64,000 nt of DNA, from the NCBI RefSeq assembly GCF_000702005.1, contig NZ_JNKI01000008.1:1-64000 (forward strand), in the 5' to 3' direction. Of the stretch, positions 37,481 to 45,623 are shown in pieces. The notes below the pieces were generated by a model. The model ran no database searches. It saw only the letters and a list, made by a program, of their open reading frames with translations, and was not told the DNA's origin. The position numbers and the translations under genes were made by a program. Each line of letters starts with the position of its first letter. Position 1 is the first letter of the stretch. The stretch comes from Selenomonas sp. ND2010 (GTDB taxonomy: Bacteria; Bacillota; Negativicutes; Selenomonadales; Selenomonadaceae).

Positions 37481-38662
37481 TCAGACAGCTGCCTCGGCAT
37501 CATTGTCGTTACTATTGCTCTGGCGCGCCTCATACTCTGGCTGGTCTTCAAAGATGACCGTCGGTGCCAGATAGAAACCGTTAAAGCGCGTCGCGCTGAC
37601 GCTCGTATAGGAACCCATCTCCGTTACGAGCAACTTATCCCCAACATGGAGCGCTGGCGCCATAAAGTCGCGATAGAGCACATCGATGCCATCGCAGCTC
37701 GGGCCGGCAAACACCGAAGGCTTCTTCTCACCCTTGCCAAAGCAGTGGAGTGGATAGGTCCAATGATCATACATAATGCCCGAGAAGCAGCCATAGATCC
37801 CCTCGTCGAGGATATACCATGGCGTACCCGCACGGTCTTTCGTACCGATAACCGAAGTTACGAGATTTACCGCCGTGCCACACATGTAGCGCCCCGGTTC
37901 CGTCCATACGGCCGTATCCGGGAACAAGCGGTCAATCTGGCGGTTGATGGCTTCCATCATGGCCGCCAAATCAACGGTCAGCCCATCGGCATCGGGCACT
38001 GGGAAACCGCCGCCTATATCGAGGTCGGTAAGGTGCATGCCACGAGCTTCCGCCTCATCGAAAAGATTACGAACTAAGAGCAAGGCCTCCTCATACGCGG
38101 CTGTCGATAGCGACTGGCTGCCGACATGGAAGCAGATGCCCATCGCATGCAGGCCAGCTTTCTCTGCCTTCTCCAACAGGTCAAGGGCCTCATCCATCGG
38201 CGCGCCGAACTTCGTATTGAGATCGACCAGTGCCTTGTTATTGCGCACCTGGATGCGCACCAGCACGTCTGCACCCGGCACATACTTGGCCATCTTGTCG
38301 ATTTCCGTCACGTCGTCAAACGTGAACCGGCGCACACCATAGACAGCGGCGGCCTGCAAACCACGCAAATCCTTGACGGGGTTTGCGTAAATCATGCGCG
38401 AGCCATCGATGCCAAGATTCGCCAGCGCTTCCATCTCGCCGGCCGAAGCCACATCAAAGTGGGAGCCAAGACTAGCCAGCAGCCTGAGGATTTCCGGCGT
38501 CGGATTCGCCTTCATCGCATAATAGACACCAGCACTCGGCAAGTGCTTGCGCATGAACTGGTAGTTCTCCTCAACTTTATCCAGCGATGCGACGAGAAAA
38601 GGCGTCGGAATCCGCTCTGCCATCTTGTTCATTTCCTTTTCGGTGAGTCTGAAACTCTTCAT
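37481..38662 (-). CDS. ldc: Lysine/ornithine decarboxylase
   Basis: 393 residues, the same length as the Selenomonas ruminantium enzyme as I recall it, and very similar to it. A fold-type III (alanine-racemase-like) PLP enzyme making cadaverine from lysine and putrescine from ornithine. PLP Lys51 is in YYAMKANP, FHVGSQ is near 179-184, the GGGF phosphate loop near 217-220, EPGRYM at 255-260, and the active-site Cys323 in GPSCDGIDVLY. In Selenomonas cadaverine is linked to peptidoglycan and tethers the outer membrane. Likely acts in the cytoplasm as a dimer. Confidence 0.95.
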   Translation of the reverse strand: MKSFRLTEKEMNKMAERIPTPFLVASLDKVEENYQFMRKHLPSAGVYYAMKANPTPEILRLLASLGSHFDVASAGEMEALANLGIDGSRMIYANPVKDLRGLQAAAVYGVRRFTFDDVTEIDKMAKYVPGADVLVRIQVRNNKALVDLNTKFGAPMDEALDLLEKAEKAGLHAMGICFHVGSQSLSTAAYEEALLLVRNLFDEAEARGMHLTDLDIGGGFPVPDADGLTVDLAAMMEAINRQIDRLFPDTAVWTEPGRYMCGTAVNLVTSVIGTKDRAGTPWYILDEGIYGCFSGIMYDHWTYPLHCFGKGEKKPSVFAGPSCDGIDVLYRDFMAPALHVGDKLLVTEMGSYTSVSATRFNGFYLAPTVIFEDQPEYEARQSNSNDNDAEAAV

Positions 38663-38718
38663 AACACATTAACACGACCTTTTTTATAAATTTAAGCCCC
38701 ATAGGGTCTTATGGAAAT

Positions 38719-38747
38719 ATTTTAGTACAATCCTGCAAGATACACAA
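38719..38747 (-). promoter_or_regulatory. Probable promoter of ldc
   Basis: TTGTGT (38742-38747) and TAAAAT (38719-38724) on the minus strand, 17 bases apart, about 57 bases before the ldc start. Confidence 0.5.
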
Positions 38748-38796
38748 TATAAAATTGAATTTTTATCGTCAGATTTTTGAATTCCTACATTAAAAT

Positions 38797-38825
38797 TTGC
38801 ACATTAGATGCAAAGAGCGTATAAT
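38797..38825 (+). promoter_or_regulatory. Promoter of the phosphoribosyltransferase gene
   Basis: TTGCAC (38797-38802) and TATAAT (38820-38825) are 17 bases apart, 30 bases before the start codon. Confidence 0.75.
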
Positions 38826-38854
38826 AGTTCCGTATTAGTTGAGAGAGGTGTACT

Positions 38855-39409
38855 ATGGCTAATAGATTTTATGAATTAACAGTAGCGGGCTGCAAACGCT
38901 CCCTGCCAATCTTGAACGTCACGGATAAACTGGCCATTGCCGGCTTTATCATGCTTGGCGACCAGGAATTGACGCTGGCTTGTGCCAAAGCACTGGCCAA
39001 GAAGATTCCGCCAGAAACGGATGTTATCCTGACGGCAGAGACGAAGGGCATCCCCCTCGCCGCAGACCTTGCCCGCGAACTGGGCATGGCCCGTTACATC
39101 GTAGCTCGCAAATCCGTTAAAGCTTATATGGAAAACGCCATCTGGGTCGAGGATATTTCCATCACGACAAAAGGCGTACAGAAGCTTTGCCTTGACGGTA
39201 TCGATGTCGACCGACTCAAAGGCAAAAACGTGCTGCTGCTTGACGATGTCATCAGCACTGGCGGTTCGATGAAAGCTCTGACGGAGCTGACGGAAAAAGC
39301 CGGTGGCAAAGTCATCGGTCAGGCCTGCGTGCTCGCTGAAGGCGATGCATCCTCCCGTGATGACATCATCTTCCTGGAGCCGCTGCCATTATTTGACGCT
39401 CAGGCTTAA
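38855..39409 (+). CDS. Phosphoribosyltransferase, adenine/xanthine type
   Basis: 184 residues, GAGAGAGG before the ATG. Type I PRTase fold for purine salvage (base plus PRPP to nucleotide). The PRPP loop NVLLLDDVISTGGS lies at about 124-137, and the N-terminal LTAETKGIPLAADLARELG resembles the adenine/xanthine branch. The exact base cannot be read from motifs. A single-gene unit with its own promoter and terminator, divergent from ldc. Confidence 0.85.
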   Translation: MANRFYELTVAGCKRSLPILNVTDKLAIAGFIMLGDQELTLACAKALAKKIPPETDVILTAETKGIPLAADLARELGMARYIVARKSVKAYMENAIWVEDISITTKGVQKLCLDGIDVDRLKGKNVLLLDDVISTGGSMKALTELTEKAGGKVIGQACVLAEGDASSRDDIIFLEPLPLFDAQA

Positions 39410-39425
39410 AATCCAGACACAAAGA

Positions 39426-39454
39426 AACCGCAGGGAAATTCCCTGCGGTCTTTT
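39426..39454 (+). terminator. Terminator of phosphoribosyltransferase gene
   Basis: ACCGCAGGGAA pairs with TTCCCTGCGGT and is followed by CTTTTCG. It may serve the convergent barrel-protein gene as well. Confidence 0.8.
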
Positions 39455-39471
39455 CGTGTTCAAAACGCCAA

Positions 39472-39972
39472 TTAGAACTTAACCGTCAAACCAGCGCCAA
39501 CGCCGTTTTCACGTTTGCCGTATTCCGGTTTGAAGTTATGATAATTGATGTTGACATCAACATTGAACAGCAGATTCTTGTTGACACCAACCGTCGTTTC
39601 ATTGAAATCCTTGCCAGCAACATAGGAAGCATAAGCCTCAAAGCCCAGAACCTTCGGCGTGCTTACTGCTACACCACCAAAAGCCTGATCTTTGTCTCCC
39701 GGCAGATTCCAGCGATAGCCGCCGATTACCTTGACTTCAGAACCAACGATATCGTACTGGAGATAAGCATCTCTATGATCGCCATACTGGTCACGGTCTG
39801 CGTACTGATAGCCAACCGTCATCTTATTCGTCACTTTGTGCTCAATGTAGGACTCATTCGTACCTACACCGATAGCCGTCTCATTGGCAGCCATCTGATT
39901 AATCGGAGCAGCCATAACCGCAGCGGAGCTCATCATCAGAGCGCCCAGCGTCAGCAGAGCTGTCTTTTTCAT
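39472..39972 (-). CDS. Small outer-membrane beta-barrel-like protein
   Basis: 166 residues from the ATG at 39972 (AGGAGG upstream); codons further upstream overlap the next gene and were rejected. Signal peptide to VMA-API. The mature protein alternates polar and hydrophobic residues in short strands (TVGYQYADRD, AYLQYDIVGSEVKVIGGYRW) and ends in LTVKF, the C-terminal Phe signature of outer-membrane barrels. Six to eight strands are likely. This supports a diderm host. Ligand unknown. Confidence 0.75.
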   Translation of the reverse strand: MKKTALLTLGALMMSSAAVMAAPINQMAANETAIGVGTNESYIEHKVTNKMTVGYQYADRDQYGDHRDAYLQYDIVGSEVKVIGGYRWNLPGDKDQAFGGVAVSTPKVLGFEAYASYVAGKDFNETTVGVNKNLLFNVDVNINYHNFKPEYGKRENGVGAGLTVKF

Positions 39973-40066
39973 GGAAAAAATCCCTCCTAGAAAAATAAAA
40001 CAAAATACTTCTAATAGATTACTCGATTTCCTCGTATCTGTCAAACTGCGCGCAATCAGCCCACGG

Positions 40067-40768
40067 TCATGGCTGCGTGAGCGTATCATAAAGCTCTACC
40101 ATCTCGCGAATCCACTGCAATTCCTTGGCGCTTAAATCGTGCCGGCGCTGCTTGCCGCCCACCTTATAATAAACGATATACGCCGAATCGGACTTTGCCA
40201 TACGGCGATATGCCTCCAGCGTCTTTTTATCCGCATTCATCACGTAATTCTCCGACAGCCAAGTCGCATCTGACGCCATGTGCTTGTGGAGTTTTGACGG
40301 ATCCAGCTCCAAAGTCGTGGTCTGGCCGCCGGCATGGATTGCCAACCGATCGCCAAAGATCCAGGCCGTCTGCTCGGAATCGGTAATTTCATAAAAGTAA
40401 TAGATATCGTTCTTGAATACGCAGACGCCGTTCCGCTCCGCGACAAACGGACGCAGATAAACACCACTGGACGGTTTTACCGGCCAGGGATGCTTATAAT
40501 AATCCACCCCGCCCCGCGTCTCGACTTCCATCGAGTCAGACCGTTTTGATGCCTGTTCTTTCTTGGACTCTTCTTCCGTTTCCTTTTCCTGCGTTACCGC
40601 CTTCTCCTGGGCGGTCTTGCGCTCTGCCGCCGCATCGTCAGCTTCCTGCTCAATCCGAGCCTGCCGCGCCTCATGCTGAATGCTGTAGGCATAGTAGGCA
40701 GCGCCTCCCATGACCAGAATAATCAAATAGAGGATGACCGCCGCGATTATAATCTGTGACTTTTTCAA
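40067..40768 (-). CDS. Membrane-anchored protein with coiled coil
   Basis: 233 residues. One N-terminal membrane segment (about 7-27) is followed by a highly charged Glu/Lys/Ala coiled coil (about 30-75) and a C-terminal extracytoplasmic domain of about 150 residues. That domain has several Tyr-rich strands (KNDIYYFYEITDSEQTAWIFGDRLAI) and a KELQWIREMVELYDTL ending. No family is recognised. It lies 94 bases upstream of the barrel-protein gene on the same strand, but each may be separately expressed. Confidence 0.65.
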   Translation of the reverse strand: MKKSQIIIAAVILYLIILVMGGAAYYAYSIQHEARQARIEQEADDAAAERKTAQEKAVTQEKETEEESKKEQASKRSDSMEVETRGGVDYYKHPWPVKPSSGVYLRPFVAERNGVCVFKNDIYYFYEITDSEQTAWIFGDRLAIHAGGQTTTLELDPSKLHKHMASDATWLSENYVMNADKKTLEAYRRMAKSDSAYIVYYKVGGKQRRHDLSAKELQWIREMVELYDTLTQP

Positions 40769-40856
40769 CCTGCTTCCTTCCCTAAATCAAATTCTTATCC
40801 CTTGGAAAATTCTACGAAAATCCCCACATCCCTGCCAACAGGGAATCCTGCCACGC

Positions 40857-40889
40857 AAAAAGGACATGACAACATGTCATGCCCTTTCC
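40857..40889 (-). terminator. Terminator of HU gene
   Basis: AAGGGCATGACA pairs with TGTCATGTCCTTT on the minus strand, followed by TTG; it begins 19 bases after the HU stop. Confidence 0.75.
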
Positions 40890-40907
40890 TTGTTCTACTA
40901 ATAAAAA

Positions 40908-41180
40908 TTAGTATTTAACGCTGGATTTGAATGCCAGGCTATCGCTAGCAGCGATCTCGATCGTAGCGCCCGTCTGCGGGTTGCGGCCCTGACGTGCATT
41001 GCGATGAGCTTTTTTGAACGTACCAAAGCCGATGAGACGGATCTCAGCGTCAGCTTTAACGCTCTCTTTTACCGTTTCAAGCAGTGCATCAACAACAGCT
41101 TTCGTGTCTTTTTTGGAAACACCAGCTGCTTCTGCAACTTTATCTACCAGTGCGGATTTGCTAAGTACTTCTTTTGCCAT
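40908..41180 (-). CDS. hup: DNA-binding protein HU
   Basis: 90 residues from the ATG at 41180 (GGGGAC upstream), normal length. The nucleoid protein bends DNA as a dimer. Helical N-terminal half (MAKEVLSKSALVDKVAEAAG), then the beta arms with GFGTFKKAHRNARQGRNPQTG containing the intercalating Pro, and a final AFKSSVK strand. Single gene with a strong promoter and terminator. Confidence 0.96.
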   Translation of the reverse strand: MAKEVLSKSALVDKVAEAAGVSKKDTKAVVDALLETVKESVKADAEIRLIGFGTFKKAHRNARQGRNPQTGATIEIAASDSLAFKSSVKY

Positions 41181-41216
41181 AGTGAGTTTGTCCCCTTTCA
41201 CTTTAATAACAAGCGT

Positions 41217-41245
41217 ATTATAGCGAATTATCTTGTAATAGTCAA
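41217..41245 (-). promoter_or_regulatory. Promoter of hup
   Basis: TTGACT (41240-41245) and TATAAT (41217-41222) on the minus strand with a 17-base spacer. Confidence 0.8.
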
Positions 41246-41270
41246 TTATTTTTCTAAAATTCGTCAGTTT

Positions 41271-41483
41271 TCAGCCCATAGCCGTGCGTTCCGCCGCAGC
41301 GACAGCATCATTCAAAGCCGCTTCATATCCAGCCGCAAAACCATCCTGCTCGCAGCTCTGCCCATAATCCCGCAACAAATCCAACACATCCTGCAATTGG
41401 TCATCGGTCCAATGACTCATCGCACACATTGTTCCGAGCTTATCGATGCAAGCAAGTTCCTTTCCTTGTGTCACTACCGTCAT
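41271..41483 (-). CDS. Small protein of unknown function
   Basis: 70 residues from the ATG at 41483 (AAAGGAG upstream; the preceding GTG codon is less well spaced). Contains three cysteines and a predicted helical middle (WTDDQLQDVLDLLRDYGQ) with an Ala-rich tail. No signal peptide or membrane segment. No family recognised. Lies upstream of hup on the same strand. Confidence 0.55.
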   Translation of the reverse strand: MTVVTQGKELACIDKLGTMCAMSHWTDDQLQDVLDLLRDYGQSCEQDGFAAGYEAALNDAVAAAERTAMG

Positions 41484-41696
41484 CACAAATCTCCTTTACC
41501 AACTTCTTTTCCACCATCAGCTTTCCCCTAAAGCTGACACATTCAACATGGTTTAGAGTATAGCACGATAAAAATCCAAGAAAAAGTCTTGACTTTTGCC
41601 CGCTTGAATTTATTTACTCTCCCACCAAATTATGCTATCATGAAAATCAAATAAAAATACGGTTTGCACAGCTTAGACTGTAAAAGGAAAAGGATT

Positions 41697-42686
41697 ATGA
41701 ACCCTATGATTGAAGCCACTATATTTCTAACAATAATTGCACTCATTTTATCTGGACTTCTCTATCGGGAGCATCACCGCCGGATGAACCAATGGGATTT
41801 TTTCCTATGGATGAGTCACACGGCCGGATTCTTCGTATTTGACTATGACCCGATAAACGACAAAATGCACCTTTCCCCCAGCTGTGCCTCGGTATTGCAT
41901 CTGCCTGAGTCTATTCCAGCATTCCGTACCGCTGGCAAGCAGCTGAATACCCCGCTGGAAAAACTTGGTCTTCATTTCCTCGCGCAGGCGATACAGAAAA
42001 ACGACGTCACCCAGGAGCTTTGCCTTACCTATACCAACAATCGGACTTGCTTCTACTGCGTCAACAGCCATAAATTTTATGACAAAAACCATCGCAAAGT
42101 TTTGCGCATCACAGGATTTTTCTCTGACATTACCGCCAACACCGTAAAAGAGCAGCAACTGGAGCAAAAAGCGGCCACCGATCAGTTAACCGGCGTCTAT
42201 AACCGCGGTGCCATTCACGACCTCATTCAAATCGCCCTAAAAAAAGGGATTCCCAGTGCCTTCATCATGCTGGATATCGATTATTTTAAGACCATCAACG
42301 ATTCCTCCGGCCATCAGGCCGGGGATAAAGTCCTGCAGGACATCGTACAGATTCTTCGTGAGCATATCCGCCATACGGATATCATCGGCCGCATGGGGGG
42401 CGATGAATTCTGCCTGTACCTTCCCAATATCCCATCCAAAGACTACGCCGAAAAGCTTTGCGAACGCATCTGTGACACAGTACCTTCGTCCATCCACTAT
42501 GGCACGCAGGAACACCCGGTCACCATGAGCGTCGGCGGCACCATCTCCCACCCCCAGGATACCTTCACCAGCCTCTACTCCCGCGCCGACAACGCCCTCT
42601 ACCAATCCAAACGCCAGGGCCGCAACAAAGTCACCATCGATGACTGCGGTCTTGCGCCGAAAGGACACGATCAGAAAAACAACTGA
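41697..42686 (+). CDS. Diguanylate cyclase, membrane-anchored
   Basis: 329 residues from the ATG at 41697 (AAAAGG upstream). It makes cyclic di-GMP from two GTP. One membrane segment (about 7-24), a PAS-like sensor region (about 35-150) containing FDYDPINDKMHLS, then the GGDEF domain from about 160 (DQLTGVYNR). The catalytic GGDEF is intact at 234-238. An RxxD inhibitory site (RHTD, 225-228) lies exactly 5 residues before it, so product feedback is likely. No EAL domain. No neighbour suggests the target process. Confidence 0.92.
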   Translation: MNPMIEATIFLTIIALILSGLLYREHHRRMNQWDFFLWMSHTAGFFVFDYDPINDKMHLSPSCASVLHLPESIPAFRTAGKQLNTPLEKLGLHFLAQAIQKNDVTQELCLTYTNNRTCFYCVNSHKFYDKNHRKVLRITGFFSDITANTVKEQQLEQKAATDQLTGVYNRGAIHDLIQIALKKGIPSAFIMLDIDYFKTINDSSGHQAGDKVLQDIVQILREHIRHTDIIGRMGGDEFCLYLPNIPSKDYAEKLCERICDTVPSSIHYGTQEHPVTMSVGGTISHPQDTFTSLYSRADNALYQSKRQGRNKVTIDDCGLAPKGHDQKNN

Positions 42687-42689
42687 CAC

Positions 42690-42952
42690 CAGCAGGAACT
42701 GCACTATTCGACTGGCTGGTACATCATCTGGCAGGCGGCGATGTCGAACTTTTCTCGCCGCAGGAAACCGTCACGCGTGCCCGCAGCAAACTCGGCGAAC
42801 ACGGCTATAGCCTGCTGCTCAACAACTGCGAGCATTTTGCCCTATGGTGCAAGACCGGTATCGCCCAGTCCGCCCAGTCCGCCCAGTCCGACTACCTGCT
42901 CGAATGCTTGCAGATGCTCATGCCGCCCCTGCCCCAAAACAAAGAAGACTGA
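42690..42952 (+). pseudogene. C-terminal remnant of an LRAT-like protein gene
   Basis: About 87 codons without a start. The frame begins near the diguanylate cyclase stop and reads SPQETVTRARSKLGEHGY then LLNNCEHFALWCKTG, the typical C-terminal half of LRAT/NlpC-like proteins with the active-site Cys. The N-terminal half with the catalytic His is missing. Three tandem copies of the 9-mer GCCCAGTCC encode AQS repeats near the end. The join to the cyclase gene suggests a deletion. Ends in a palindrome-containing terminator. Confidence 0.7.
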
Positions 42953-42980
42953 CCAGTCAATTGACCGGTCAGTCTTCTTT
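42941..42980. terminator. Terminator built from two palindromes
   Basis: AAAGAAGACTGACC pairs with GGTCAGTCTTCTTT around the sequence AGTCAATTGACC, followed by GTTTT. Its stem contains two copies of the TTGACNNGTCAA-type palindrome. Confidence 0.75.
42949..42972. repeat. Adjacent pair of TTGACNNGTCAA-type palindromes
   Basis: CTGACCAGTCAA (42949-42960) and TTGACCGGTCAG (42961-42972), each one mismatch from the consensus, directly abutting and forming one larger inverted repeat. Confidence 0.8.
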
Positions 42981-43132
42981 GTTTTCCGTCCTGTATTATA
43001 TTCCTGCGGCATGGCCAGATAATCATGGCCTTCAACCGGCTACGATTGACAAGCAATGCTCCTAACACCCAAATCACTGCACCAGCAGCAGGAGCACGGC
43101 CAACGCCGCTGCCATTTTTTCTATCCGTTTCA

Positions 43133-43711
43133 TTACGTTTGCTTGTTCTCCCCCTTTGCTTTCCGGTCAGTGACTTGCAGGCTTTTGATACTGCGCAGCA
43201 CGTCATCCCGCGCCGCCTCACTGCCAGCATGATAGAAATACGTCACGATATAGCTGTTATGAGCAATGGGATAGGAAGCTGCCACGATTTCATAGGCCTT
43301 GCCATCCTTTTGGCCTGTAAACTCATATCGCCAGACCGGGCGGCCATCTATCGCCATCAAGTCCGCTTCCTTCAGCACCACATCCTTGACCTTATAGCGT
43401 GCCAACGTCTTATACACGCGCTCCGGCGGTGTAGGGTCAGCCACCAGCTCAACAGGTTCATCGCCCCATGGCTGCAAATGGGCATCGACAAAAAAGCGGT
43501 TGCATTTCGCTTGCCAAACCTTACAGTCCTCATCTTCCCCTGGAAGTGCTTTCAGTTCCCGCGGTACTTGCATCTCTATCTGGCTGGTATCATTTACGGC
43601 CAGACAAGACGATGGCCAGAACACCTCGGGGAAAACAGCATACTTGAGACAAGCCATGCCCCAAAGCAAACAAGCAAGAATAAATATACGCGTATGTTTC
43701 ACCTTCCCCAT
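43133..43711 (-). CDS. Exported or anchored protein, DcrB/PsbP-like
   Basis: 192 residues from the ATG at 43711, which overlaps the stop of the preceding gene by one base (TGATG). One hydrophobic N-terminal segment (signal or anchor, about 7-25). The C-terminal half reads YEIVAASYPIAHNSYIVTYFYHAGSEAARDDVLRSIKSLQV in family style (strand, short turn, helix ending in RSIKSL), as in the proteins at 11.9, 19.4 and 43.7 kb. Two cysteines suggest a disulphide. Function unknown. Confidence 0.65.
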   Translation of the reverse strand: MGKVKHTRIFILACLLWGMACLKYAVFPEVFWPSSCLAVNDTSQIEMQVPRELKALPGEDEDCKVWQAKCNRFFVDAHLQPWGDEPVELVADPTPPERVYKTLARYKVKDVVLKEADLMAIDGRPVWRYEFTGQKDGKAYEIVAASYPIAHNSYIVTYFYHAGSEAARDDVLRSIKSLQVTDRKAKGENKQT

Positions 43712-44280
43712 CAATTTATGGCTATGCTTTCAATAGCCCTTTCCAGCATAGCCTTAGCCATATCATCATCCTCGGCACATTGAAAATAAAAGAGCCAGAC
43801 ATCCCGTCCCGCTTGAAAGCCTAAGTATTCCTTGCGGTCGTTTCCATCCACACCCTCGATGATATGCAGCGGCTTGTTGCCCGCTAAGCGAAGGCCCTCG
43901 CCCTGTACGTCAAAATTGCCCGCTGCCTGAGAAAATGCCTGCCGGAATCCGGCCAAATCAAAACGAGGCGCAGGCGCTGCTGTTTCTAATACGCCATGCA
44001 AAATCCGTATCTGATATCCGTCCGCTGCCGCCTCAAACTCGCTCAAGCTCACATACGGCGCAGCCGCTGCCGGCTGTTTCTTATCTGGCTGCACAGGCAA
44101 ATAAAACGAAAATGTCCGTCCGTCACGCATCGTCTCGGCCACGGGATAACATAGAAAAAAATCATCCGCTGCTGTCATCTCGACCTCGGTCCGCCAAAGC
44201 AGATTTCCGGGAAGTACTTCATAAAGAACCAGCATAATCACACCAATATTCCTCAACCACTTTTTCCTCTTCTTGTCCAT
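43711..44280 (-). CDS. Exported or anchored protein, DcrB/PsbP-like
   Basis: 189 residues from the ATG at 44280 (AAGGGTGGG upstream). A basic head (MDKKRKKW) and one hydrophobic segment (about 10-26) suggest an uncleaved signal anchor. The body has FFLCYPVAETMRDGRTFSFYLP and ends DVWLFYFQCAEDDDMAKAMLERAIESI, the strand-acidic turn-helix ending shared with its downstream neighbour and two further proteins in the window. The two genes overlap and probably arose by duplication. Function unknown. Confidence 0.65.
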   Translation of the reverse strand: MDKKRKKWLRNIGVIMLVLYEVLPGNLLWRTEVEMTAADDFFLCYPVAETMRDGRTFSFYLPVQPDKKQPAAAAPYVSLSEFEAAADGYQIRILHGVLETAAPAPRFDLAGFRQAFSQAAGNFDVQGEGLRLAGNKPLHIIEGVDGNDRKEYLGFQAGRDVWLFYFQCAEDDDMAKAMLERAIESIAIN

Positions 44281-44370
44281 CTTTCCCACCCTTCTTTTCA
44301 GCTTATTTTCATTTATGATACCTTACAAAACTTAAAGCGTACCTAGTCTCCCATTAGCGTCTCATTAAGA

Positions 44371-44397
44371 AAAGCCCCACGCTTACCGTGAGGCTTT
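44371..44397. terminator. Terminator-like hairpin
   Basis: AAAGCCCCACG pairs with CGTGAGGCTTT (one mismatch). It lies upstream of the gene pair at 43-44 kb and downstream of the broken amidohydrolase gene on the minus strand. Confidence 0.6.
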
Positions 44398-44417
44398 CCC
44401 GTTTGGCCAGCAGCTGG

Positions 44418-44690
44418 CTATCCTATTAAGTTCAATACGCGTTGAGTGTTTTCTCCCAATACGGCCGCGGCGATTGCCGGCGACGGGCTCATGTATTCCA
44501 CCAACTGGCGGGCAAGCAGCGGCTAGCCATAGGGAGCATCCGAACTGAACATGCAGCGCTGGGGCAGTTCCGCCAGTGCCATCTTCACGGCCTGCATGGC
44601 TTGGAAAATAACTCCTATTTGCCGCATCTGTCCTTCATCCCCCGGTGCGAGCTCACCGATACCGCATAATAGGCAATAAGACCTATGCCC
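44418..44690 (-). pseudogene. Remnant of an amidohydrolase gene
   Basis: On the minus strand the codons read ALAELPQRCMFSSDAPYG, then an in-frame TAG, then about 33 more codons ending LGENTQRVLNLIG and a stop at 44418. The SSDAPYG stretch and the ending match the C-terminus of amidohydrolase-2 type TIM-barrel enzymes. The 5' part is missing, being cut off close to the tRNA-associated integration site. So the gene is both truncated and interrupted. Confidence 0.6.
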
Positions 44691-44754
44691 AGAACGGTCA
44701 ACAAAAAAATCTCGTGGCTCTACTTTGGCTCTACAAACACCAAAAAAACACACA

Positions 44755-44853
44755 AAAAAAGACCCCGCGAAAACATCACGAGGCCTTGATAGCACTAATG
44801 GTGCCGGAAGCCGGACTTGAACCGGCACGTTGTTGCCAACGGCAGATTTTGAG
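44755..44853. repeat. Left attachment repeat (attL side)
   Basis: 99 bases that match 58839-58937 at 98 positions (A instead of G at about 44779). The copy holds the 3' part of a tRNA-Leu from the anticodon loop through CCA, plus the downstream terminator, but no 5' half. It is the displaced end left when the element integrated. Confidence 0.9.
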
Positions 44854-44966
44854 ACTACAGCCTACATTTTTATAAGTTCATATCTCTTGATAAAGGTCAG
44901 TAGCTTCAAATTTTTTCTACTCTTGGCTAGTATAAATTCATAACACTTTCTATAGTTTGAAGAAGG

Positions 44967-44989
44967 ATTGGCCATACATTGGCCATACA
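44967..44989. repeat. Left integrase arm-site candidate
   Basis: Two tandem copies of TTGGCCATACA. The same tandem pair occurs at 58798-58819 near the right end and nowhere else that I noticed. Position near both ends suggests integrase arm-type binding sites. Confidence 0.6.
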
Positions 44990-45045
44990 TTTTTGCTGTT
45001 TCGGAAAGGTTGTATTGTCAAACAGTAAATTATTCAAAATCAACT

Positions 45046-45080
45046 AACCTGTAGCGATAATTTATTTTCGCTACAGGTTT
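45046..45080. terminator. Terminator-like hairpin upstream of HTH gene
   Basis: AACCTGTAGCGA pairs with TCGCTACAGGTT, followed by TTACTTG. Its stem includes the GTAGCGATA repeat. Confidence 0.6.
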
Positions 45081-45127
45081 TACTTGTCTTTTGACTGCCG
45101 ATATAGTATATTATAAGTGTAGCGATA
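45051..45127. repeat. GTAGCGATA repeats, possible operators
   Basis: GTAGCGATA occurs at 45051-45059 and 45119-45127, before the HTH gene, and again at 45568-45576 inside its last codons; an inverted variant lies at about 45066. Each is followed by an AT-rich ATTTA-type tail. They may be binding sites of the neighbouring HTH protein. Confidence 0.45.
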
Positions 45128-45158
45128 TTTAATTACAGATACACAAAAGGAGGCCACC

Positions 45159-45581
45159 ATGAGACAGGTAGCAGACAGCAACCACACCGCATCCTTAGTG
45201 GACATGCTGCAGCAGGAGAACACCGAGCTCAGACGAAGACTGGCCGAGGTCGAATCAAAATATGCCCACCTCCAAGGGATACATAAAGCTCGCGAAGAAC
45301 AGTATCAGCAATTAAAGGCCGAGAAAATGGAAGTCGAGCAACTGCTGAGGGAAAAGACCCAGTTCATCATCGAAGACCAAAAAGAACGCAATGCCGCCGA
45401 ATATGCCGAGGCCATCCGCCGCGCCCAGTTCGCCAAACGCGGGCCTAAGACGAATGTGAATCTGCATAAGGACATCATCTACTACCGCAACCAAGGCATG
45501 TCGATCCGTCAGATTGCCAAGGAGCTTAAATGCAGCACCTCCACCGTCCAGCGAGTGCTGCGAGATAGTAGCGATAATTAA
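45159..45581 (+). CDS. Coiled-coil protein with resolvase-type HTH
   Basis: 140 residues, AGGAGG before the ATG. The first about 75 residues form a coiled coil rich in Glu, Gln and Lys (QQENTELRRRLAEVESKY), probably for dimerisation. The C-terminal part, MSIRQIAKELKCSTSTVQRVLRD at about 112-134, is a clear helix-turn-helix of the resolvase/IS type. No catalytic domain. Likely a regulator or partition/replication accessory protein of the element. A terminator follows within 20 bases, then the structured non-coding region. Confidence 0.75.
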   Translation: MRQVADSNHTASLVDMLQQENTELRRRLAEVESKYAHLQGIHKAREEQYQQLKAEKMEVEQLLREKTQFIIEDQKERNAAEYAEAIRRAQFAKRGPKTNVNLHKDIIYYRNQGMSIRQIAKELKCSTSTVQRVLRDSSDN

Positions 45582-45597
45582 ATAGGAATACTATTTT

Positions 45598-45623
45598 GAG
45601 ACTGCTTCGGCAGTCTCTTTTTT
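45598..45623 (+). terminator. Terminator of the HTH gene
   Basis: GAGACTGC-TTCG-GCAGTCTC followed by six T. Confidence 0.9.
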
